Assembly: GCF_001039355.2 (NCBI RefSeq)
Contig: NW_019774870.1
Coordinates: 410,141-449,323, forward strand
From: Lingula anatina
Taxonomy: Eukaryota; Brachiopoda; Lingulata; Lingulida; Lingulidae
DNA: 39,183 bases
Reading direction: 5' to 3'
The position numbers were made by a program, and so were the translations under genes. Below, piece by piece: positions 32,540-39,183 of this stretch. The stretch's first letter is position 1, and each line of letters starts with the position of its first letter. The notes under the pieces are model-generated. The model saw nothing but the letters and a program-made list of their open reading frames with translations, was not told where the DNA came from and searched no databases.

Positions 32540-33559
32540 ATGAGTAATTTGCAGAGATTTGTCTTTAGAAATATACGGGAAAAGTAAGTTAATTTGTGTG
32601 TTTTTTAACGCCGTGCCTATGACTTAAAAAAGAAAATTGAGACTTGGAGTTTTTGTACGCTCTATACCAGTTGGAGCGTAACTGAGAAGTTAAGTGTAAA
32701 AAGGATGCATCTTTTTTACGAAACTTTTCTCCATCGCATTAGCAGCGGGTTTTAATATAAATAAATAAAGAGATATAAAAAATAAGTAAATATCGGGTGA
32801 GGGTGGGAAGAAGTGTTTGATGCCAGTGCTAGGCATAAAGAGGAAGGGAAGTTATTAATTTTTTTATATTTCAATTTCAGTTTATTTTGGAGTCAGTTTA
32901 TTTAAGAATTAGATTATTTGAAAGTTTTGAAGAATTGGAACGATAGTTTTATATTGACAAGAGGGTTGCGACCAAAGATAAGTGGTTAATTTCATCGCGT
33001 CATCACTTGTGCTCCCTCTCTCTACCTCTTTGTTTGTCTCACAACTATATATGCAATTCTTTTATTCAGCCAAAATGGTTCTCCTGTGAGACTACCAGGT
33101 ATTCTTGATGCCAGAAGAAGGACCCCTTCCCCGGTGCCAATGGCATTTAGAGGGACAGCGACTCAGGTCCATCTTCCAAGGCTGACTCCAATGCCGCTCT
33201 CCCCTCACCCACCCACGGCCCCTCGGCCATCAGTTCTACGGCCCTTGTGTCGTCCCATCACTCCTGCGGACATCGGCGTGCGTCCCCACCGCCGACCACG
33301 GTGTGGAGCTGGAGTCCAGAACTCCCTGACCACTGGACACAGGACAACCGCTATGCGTTCCATAGAAGACCATGTCCATTATTTCCAGAGCAGGAATAAT
33401 CCTCTGAGAGCTCTCCACCATGCTCGGCCTCCCACTCGACGGGACCCATGTGCAGGCCTGGACGACATCTCCGGACCTCGTCCAGCGGGCCTCGAGAATT
33501 CCACTGATGGTAGAACAAACACCCGCCGAAAACCTCGAAGACACGGGCGAAAGGTGTGA
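32540..33559 (+). CDS. candidate two-exon orphan gene, basic Arg/Pro-rich protein
   Basis: Not recognised. Exon 1 (ATG 32540-32583) encodes MSNLQRFVFRNIRE and ends at a strong donor GTAAGT; exon 2 (33070-33559) follows TTTATTCAG. The exon 1 phase (two bases over) joins exon 2 in the frame that is open for its whole 490 bp, giving about 177 residues. The product is rich in Arg, Pro, Thr and His, with NGSPVRLPGILDARRRTPSP near the start and RTNTRRKPRRHGRK at the end, suggesting a nuclear or nucleic-acid-binding basic protein, or simply disorder. Exon 2 is sharply richer in G+C than its surroundings, so long frames occur there by chance too: another plus frame (about 33193-33396) and minus frames are also open. 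Two CREs lie upstream. It could be a lineage-specific gene, a degenerate exon or a non-coding transcript. Support is splice-site quality and phase only. Confidence 0.4.
32752..32870. repeat. direct repeat, left copy (orphan-gene intron)
   Basis: Contains AATAAAGAGATATAAAAAAT, then AAATATCG, GAAGTGT, GCCAGTG and GGTATAAAGAGG-like words in the same order as at 33747-33862. The two copies, about 990 bp apart, bracket exon 2 of the candidate gene. Confidence 0.65.
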
Positions 33560-33746
33560 AGACTTTGCCAGAGGGAGAGAACTTTGACAGGGAGGGAGAG
33601 AAAGGGGTTTCGGAAGGGGTGATTCATATAATATAGAAAAAAATTAATAACTATAAGTTAATCATAAAATATTGAAAAAAGGGGATGGGAAGGGGAGAGG
33701 AGGGGGATGTTAATATTATATGTGATAAAGAAAATGTATTTTATGT

Positions 33747-33862
33747 AAATGAATAAAAAGATATAAAAACTAGGAAAATATCGAGAGAAGGAGGGGAGAT
33801 AGGAAGAGAAGTGTCTACAGCCAGTGTAAGGTATAAAGAGGGAAGGAAGTTTTTAATGGGGG
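33747..33862. repeat. direct repeat, right copy
   Basis: AATGAATAAAAAGATATAAA, GAAAATATCGAGAG, GAAGTGTCTACAGCCAGTG and GTATAAAGAGGGAAGGAAG correspond in order to the left copy. GTGCTCCCT after each copy (about 33008 and 33901) extends the match. Confidence 0.65.
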
Positions 33863-34157
33863 TGGGGGAAAGAAATATTTTCCTATCAAACAGCAATGTG
33901 TGCTCCCTTTGCTCCATTTGAGAGAGCAACATGTACCATAACCTGTACATATGTACATATTTGAATTTAAATACAAGAAAAAAACTTAATTTACAAATAT
34001 AGTTTTTTTAAGTTGAAAGTTTCTATTGGAAACGGAGAGTGATGCAAATTAATAAAGGGGTTCTAGTGGGACTGGGAATATAGCATTTTGTAAAAAATAA
34101 ATTAACTGAACATATGAGTCACCTGTTACGGTATTAAGACTGGTGTGTGTGTGTGTG

Positions 34158-34319
34158 NNNNNNNNNNNNNNNNNNNNNNNNNNNNNNNNNNNNNNNNNNN
34201 NNNNNNNNNNNNNNNNNNNNNNNNNNNNNNNNNNNNNNNNNNNNNNNNNNNNNNNNNNNNNNNNNNNNNNNNNNNNNNNNNNNNNNNNNNNNNNNNNNNN
34301 NNNNNNNNNNNNNNNNNNN
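34158..34319. other. assembly gap, 162 N, between a GT run and a G tract
   Basis: Preceded by (GT)n at 34143-34157 and followed by a long G tract to 34360. The gap clearly marks a simple-sequence region that was not assembled. Confidence 1.
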
Positions 34320-34331
34320 GGGGGGGGGGGT

Positions 34332-34360
<29 letters not shown>

Positions 34361-34362
<2 letters not shown>

Positions 34363-34959
34363 GTAAGGGTACCTGCCCAATGATATAATGATATTAGCCA
34401 AATGTACGTCGTTTTTTCTGAATGGGCAGCCCATGCTCACCCCCCTTTCCCAGCCCAGCCCAGCCCAGCCCACTTACGATGTGTTTCCTAGCTGCAATAT
34501 TAATTCATATTTATACCGGCGGTTTATATACGTATTTATCGCCCAAAAACAGTAATATAAGACATAAAATAACAGTCAAGCAAAGTAAATAATAGTTGTA
34601 AAATAAAATGATGGATAAGCAATAAAAATCCAGATCACAAAACATCCGAGTAACTCATTTTGAACTTTACATTCGGTGAAATGTTTTTTCACAGCCTTTG
34701 GTGTAATAATAAAAAAATCAATTTCGTGTCAAATTTGCGTCCTACGCTCCTGAATAAAGACATATTCAGTATAACAATAAACATCTAACGTAATAATAGG
34801 CCTACTTAAAATACACTTAACGTGTTTACTCTCAATGAGACAATCTTGCGACAGAGGCCCTTTGGTGAAGGGTCAGGATTTTTGATTGTCTAAAAAACTA
34901 TGTAGGCCTATTTGGGACATAAGATCATGGGCATACAATATCATGTACAAGGGGTATAA
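34361..34959. other. intergenic tract, no gene seen
   Basis: Contains four CCCAG pentamers at about 34452-34470; otherwise AT-rich without a recognisable exon. Confidence 0.6.
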
Positions 34960-35440
34960 GAGACCATTCCCAGAGACTATCGCACTAACTTTGGATCGAT
35001 CTATCTCCAAGGAGGTTCTCACTAAATTTCTATCAACTTAAGCGGCTTAGGGTGCTTTCCCAGAGATTTAGATCGATCTAAAGATTAAGTTTTAGATCGA
35101 CATAACTCCCTGGGGGTTCAGGCTAAATTGCAGTCAGCGGACACCATAGTTAATTACCCCCTTAAAGCTTTTAGTAGGCGGGACAGACGCTTAAGCTGGC
35201 CAAGCTGACAGTAATCTAGTGAGACTCCCCACAGGGATAGATCGATCTAAAAATCTATGGAAATGGGGTGTTAGATATCTCGTACGCCCACTGAAGCTGT
35301 TAGAGGGTAATTTACTATCGTTTAGCGGCTTCAGTCAGTGTGCCAGACATATAAGCCGTTTAAACTAAAAGCGATTTAGCGAGAAACCTCTTGGAGATGG
35401 GTCGATCCAGTTAGGTCGATCTAGGCATGGGAGCCCAGTC
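34960..35440. mobile_element. Harbinger-like MITE, family B copy 2, interrupted
   Basis: Begins GAGACCATTCCCAGAGAC like the copy at 18102 and ends GGAGCCCAGTC, flanked by TAA at 34957-34959 and 35441-35443. It is split by a family A element at 35050-35270; without the insert it is about 257 bp, against 243 bp for the intact copy. Confidence 0.85.
35050..35270. mobile_element. Harbinger-like MITE, family A copy 3, nested in family B
   Basis: 221 bp, from GGGTGCTTTCCCAGAG to GGAAATGGGGTG, flanked by TTA (with a following G) at 35047-35049 and 35271-35273. The interrupted host sequence AGCGGC...ATATCT is continuous, as AGCGGCTAAGATATCT, at about 18192-18207 in the intact family B copy, which serves as an empty-site reference. 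Confidence 0.85.
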
Positions 35441-36498
35441 TAAGTAAACGTATGCTCTCATCGAAACAAACACTTTACTACCAAATTTCGACTTACGCGG
35501 TAAATTATCAGCTGATGTACCACTTCCGCAAGGTTTGAACTACTAGTGGGTCGACTACTGTAAAATAAAATGATGGATGAATAAAAATAGAAATGGAAAG
35601 AATGAAAACTAACGATAGTATAAATTAGATTAATAAAACGAATCATGTATAATGCTGCTGGGAGCTAAGCTTGTAACTAGGCCTGCAAGTTTGACCTAGC
35701 AACGGCGTGCAAAAGTAGCATGTGAATTTTTCAACCTGTCGTTACGTAACTTATCTTAATGACTTGAGGACAAGGCCCCCAGACAGCTAGGACCTGAATG
35801 ATACTGTAGCACAGGGAGTGTGACACGGCAAACAGGCGGCAGGCTGTCGTGACAGAGACGTGTTCTTGAAGGCAACGTAAGCAAAGGAAGGTTGGTATAT
35901 ATAAAGAAACTAGAAAAGCACTCAGTGTGATGCACTGAGAGTGGAGAACTAAGCCAAGACAAGTAATTAACTTAAAGGTTACCATTAATTAATTAATTGA
36001 TCATCACCAAAATCTAAGTAACATTTTACCACATTGCTTGTCTATCCTGAAAAGTTTATCAAAACCCGCCCATAAATTTTTGCAAAATGTTGCCAAGAAG
36101 CAGGCAGATTAACAATCAAACTAAATCCTAGGCGGAGGTAAGAAATTAAAGCTTTCAAGGATATGTAAATGAGTTCGATTATAGGTAAGCAGGCTTTTAA
36201 AGAACATAGAACATAATGCCTTAAAACATTCATTTAAGTTTTTAAAACCAAATCATAACAGATACAATGCAAACATATTCCAACATTAAAATTTTATGTT
36301 TCTTTATCCATCTGGTTTATCCATGAATTCTATGACCAGAATTGACAACAAAAGTTAGGCTTTACTATTGAAGCAATGAAATCAACTTTGTTTAATTTGT
36401 CCTTTTGAATTTTGCTTGGCATATTGTCCTTTTACGGAATATAACATATCTTAAGTTACCTTCATAGAATTTACCCTAGGAGATAGCATACTGGAGAG
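35441..36498 (+). promoter_or_regulatory. upstream region of the P450 gene
   Basis: TATATATAAAG at 35896-35906 is a possible TATA box. A possible acceptor TTTACCCTAG ends at 36479, 20 bp before the start codon, so a separate 5' UTR exon is conceivable. A single GCGTG core (xenobiotic response element core only) occurs at about 35705. No coding exon is recognised here. Confidence 0.3.
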
Positions 36499-37778
36499 AT
36501 GTACCTCTTGAGTTTGTTGGGTTTACTTACTGTGAAGACCGTCTTAGTCGGGATGGCGGTATTCCTGTTGGTGATGTCATATCTACAGAGGAGGAAGTAC
36601 AAACTGCCGCCAGGACCTCCACATCTGCCGATACTGGGACACTACTTTGGTGAGATATCTTTGGTTACCAGACCAATACATAATTAGATGGAGAATAAAG
36701 TTGATAACCGCCTTTCTTGTGATTAGATTAGACTTAAGAATGCAACCAAAGATTAACAAAGCAAAAACCGATAAGTTCGAATAAAATTAGTAAAAACTTA
36801 TTTTGAGAGAGTTTCTTCAGTGTCCGTCATAAAATAACTTCATGTATTCATCAGGCCTGAGAGTATCCACCTGAGTTCATGGGTAATGGCCGAAAGCTCT
36901 CGGAAAAGATTTTGACAATTTTGTAGTTGTGATAACCATTTTTTTATTCATTCTTTAGTCCTGTAAAACGTTTTTGATTGCATCTTTCTTGAGAATTGAA
37001 GCTCTTCACCCTTTTTCAACATTTTGACATACTTGGAAAGTACTTTGATCATACAGTTAATAAACTTTGAAAATGTTTTGACAAAGTTCAAGTAAAAAAC
37101 GGGCCATCAAGTGTCCGACAGATTCGGAGATACTTTCTTTGCGTTTGTAGAATATGTGAATACTATTTCAGCTTTCAGAAACGATGGTCGACTGTATGCC
37201 GTCTTCAATAAGCTCGGAAAGGCCTTTGATGACATTTTCACGATTAATTTAGGTACTCATTTGTTTCTGCAATTGTATCTGAACAATGGCTCTTGACTTA
37301 AATAGAATACTTTTTAAAAACGTTTCAACATTTATTTTGATGCAGATATTGAAATGGTATGCATATTTAGTTTTGCTGTATTTGGATAGCTTGCAATGTA
37401 TATCACCTTGTAGGGATTTTAAATTATTTCAGAAGGCTAGAAATTAAAATTCATATCAATAATATATCAGTACATTTTCAGGTTTTGGACGATCGTACGT
37501 TGTTCTTAAATCTGCGGAGATTGTTCACGAGGCCATGGTTGAGAAGAAAGAGATATTTGCAGGGAGAGATGATGAGGGCTGGAAATGTGAATAAGATTTT
37601 AAAAGAATTAAAAAGAATACGCAGTTTCATCAGAACATGTTATGTTCCAAAATGAAATTCAAACGCATTATACTTATTTGATGATGTAATGCAATGAAAT
37701 GCCATTGGTCGTACAATATAGCCTACATTTAGAGTCAAGTCGAAGAAAAATCACTTAAAACAATATTAAGTTTGATGG

Positions 37779-37827
<49 letters not shown>

Positions 37828-39024
37828 GGATAGTGTGTTAGTTGGTAAGTTTCAGACCAGATAAGTGTTTGTTCATTTGGTGTGACCGAAAATTATTTAC
37901 CTATATTTACTAGTTGTTCACTTTTTTCAGATGAACTTGTCACCGAAGGATATAGAGATATAGCATTTGCCGACTATGGTCCAGTGTGGAGACTACAGAG
38001 ACAGATGGCTTTAAAGGCTTTCAGGTATATTAATCAAAATAGTGGTCACACGAATTGTTTGATAGAAAAATTACCGTATATACAGATGGTACTTTAGTAT
38101 ATTTCGTGGACATACAGATAAAAGCCGTGATGGAGCTTGGGTTGTAGTGTTAAGTTACAAAACAGAACTTCAGTTTTAGCGACATATGGTAGTTCATCGT
38201 TTTCGTCATTTACATGCAGGACCTACTTAGCAAGTGATAAATTGGAATCATTCACGAGATCCGCTTTTGAGGAAGTCGCCACCTTGATTGAAAAAGAGAC
38301 CGAGCCTTTTGACATCGATGTCCACATTCGACTTCTTATCTTCAACATTGTCTGCAGGATGGCGTTTGGGAAAAGGTACAGTAATGTCTAAATAACATGC
38401 TTTACACACATTCGTTTTTAAAATTTATCTTAGGGAACACATAATAATCTGTGGAAAATTAACATGTACATTTCTTAAAAAATGAAAAGACTCCTTGCGT
38501 GAACTCTAATCACTTTACTTGCTTTATTTGCAGTGTAGATTGTGTATATGTACTGGTAATTGCCATGTAAAAAAAATACTTCAATACTTTTTGTCGCAAT
38601 ATAGTTGCTTTAGTAAATATATATAATTTGTTAATTGTATCTTGTAATCCACTGATTAGATTTTGTATCGAAACACTTGATCAATAATGGCATTTGAGAA
38701 AGAATTGAACATAATTATTGATTGGAATCTTTATAGGATTGATTGCAAGAAGATCTGTAACTTTCTAAATTTTGTCGGAAACTATAAGACCTTCTACTTT
38801 AATCCTTTCCAGCTACAAAATTGACGGGCCTGAATTTGTTTGGCTGAAGAGCAAAGTTGACGAAAGCAATGAAAAGGTCTTTGGAGGCCTCATTCCCGCT
38901 GACGTCATCCCTGTCTTGAAACATTTTCCTATCCCATCATCCCTCACTACGAAACGAATCATGAAAGAACTGATTGACTTCCACAAGGCCAAACTGAAGG
39001 AGCATAAGGCAACATTAAATACGG
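36499..39024 (+). CDS. microsomal cytochrome P450, clan 2 (CYP1/CYP17-like), N-terminal half
   Basis: Heme-thiolate mono-oxygenase of the ER, likely acting on steroids, xenobiotics or lipids. Exons: 36499-36649, 37172-37252, 37482-37586, 37931-38024, 38220-38375, 38813-39024, all in phase, giving 266 complete codons, about half of a ~500-residue P450. Residues 3-28 are an N-terminal membrane anchor; RRKYKLPPGPP (31-41) is the basic stop-transfer plus proline hinge; FADYGPVWRLQRQMA contains the C-helix WxxxR (W132, R136) that contacts a heme propionate; LLIFNIVCRMAFGKR is the family's E-helix pattern. The oxygen-binding helix, ExxR and the heme-binding Cys lie beyond the window, so activity cannot be judged. 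The last exon ends at ACGG|gttagc, a weaker but valid donor. The start ATG gives a normal anchor. Clan 2 is supported by the C-helix and hinge; the subfamily is a guess. Confidence 0.9.
37780..37826. repeat. (ATT)n microsatellite in P450 intron 3
   Basis: About 15 ATT units. Confidence 0.95.
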
Positions 39025-39183
39025 GTTAGCAACATATTTAGAAATTACAATTTACATACGCAAATTGTAGAGATGATTGAATATTGTTGTATGGAGCATT
39101 CTTACGAAAGCAGAAAATGATTATATTACTTAAGAGAGCAGTTATACTATCTTGGTGCATATTTACTGTGTAGTACAGGCTAC

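Noticed and set aside
33236-33627. Two minus-strand open frames of 102 and 82 codons
   Set aside because: They overlap the GC-rich exon 2 of the orphan gene, where stop codons are rare in every frame; neither has a splice or promoter context.
35700-35715. Dioxin-response element before the P450
   Set aside because: Only the five-base core GCGTG is present, without the flanking T of the usual consensus; one such word is expected by chance.

Overview
This is a eukaryotic nuclear window, about two-thirds A+T, from an animal. The genes are split into many short exons with GT/AG introns, microsatellites and small inverted-repeat transposons are abundant, and there are two runs of N (16980-17430 and 34158-34319). 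The gene families (cystatin, UTP25, TCTP, ACSL3/4, clan-2 cytochrome P450) and the compact introns suggest an invertebrate bilaterian, probably marine (hemichordate, echinoderm or lophotrochozoan). The sequence alone does not settle the phylum. Exon models below were built by hand from splice sites, reading-frame phase and remembered family similarity; no search was run.

Layout: (1) 1-931, tandem and simple repeats plus the intron of a minus-strand cystatin whose first exon is 932-1132. (2) 1133-1242, a 110-bp head-to-head promoter. (3) 1243-10916, nineteen plus-strand exons of the ribosome-biogenesis factor UTP25 (DEF/DIEXF), 644 complete codons. (4) 10917-14130, a surprise: the UTP25 C-terminal exons are absent and the next two exons (12308-12423, 14015-14130) encode the C-terminal half of TCTP, in a phase that joins the UTP25 frame exactly. 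(5) 14131-15525, the 3' UTR. (6) 16000-17430, repeats and a gap upstream of ACSL. (7) 17580-28622, a complete 15-coding-exon ACSL3/4 gene, 711 aa. (8) 28623-32449, ACSL 3' UTR and an intergenic tract. (9) 32540-33559, a candidate two-exon orphan gene for a basic Arg/Pro-rich protein. (10) 33560-36498, intergenic sequence with a gap and a MITE nested inside another MITE. (11) 36499-39024, the first six coding exons of a microsomal cytochrome P450 that runs off the window.

The genes do not form one pathway. UTP25 serves the nucleolar small-subunit processome, ACSL activates long-chain fatty acids, and the P450 is an ER mono-oxygenase. The points most worth pursuing are the UTP25-to-TCTP junction (fusion, rearrangement or mis-assembly); a 669-bp transposon in an ACSL intron with a perfect 8-bp target duplication, arms that are themselves hairpins, and promoter-like CCAAT/TATA content; a family of TTA/TAA-flanked MITEs including a nested pair with a datable order; and the Arg/Pro-rich orphan gene.
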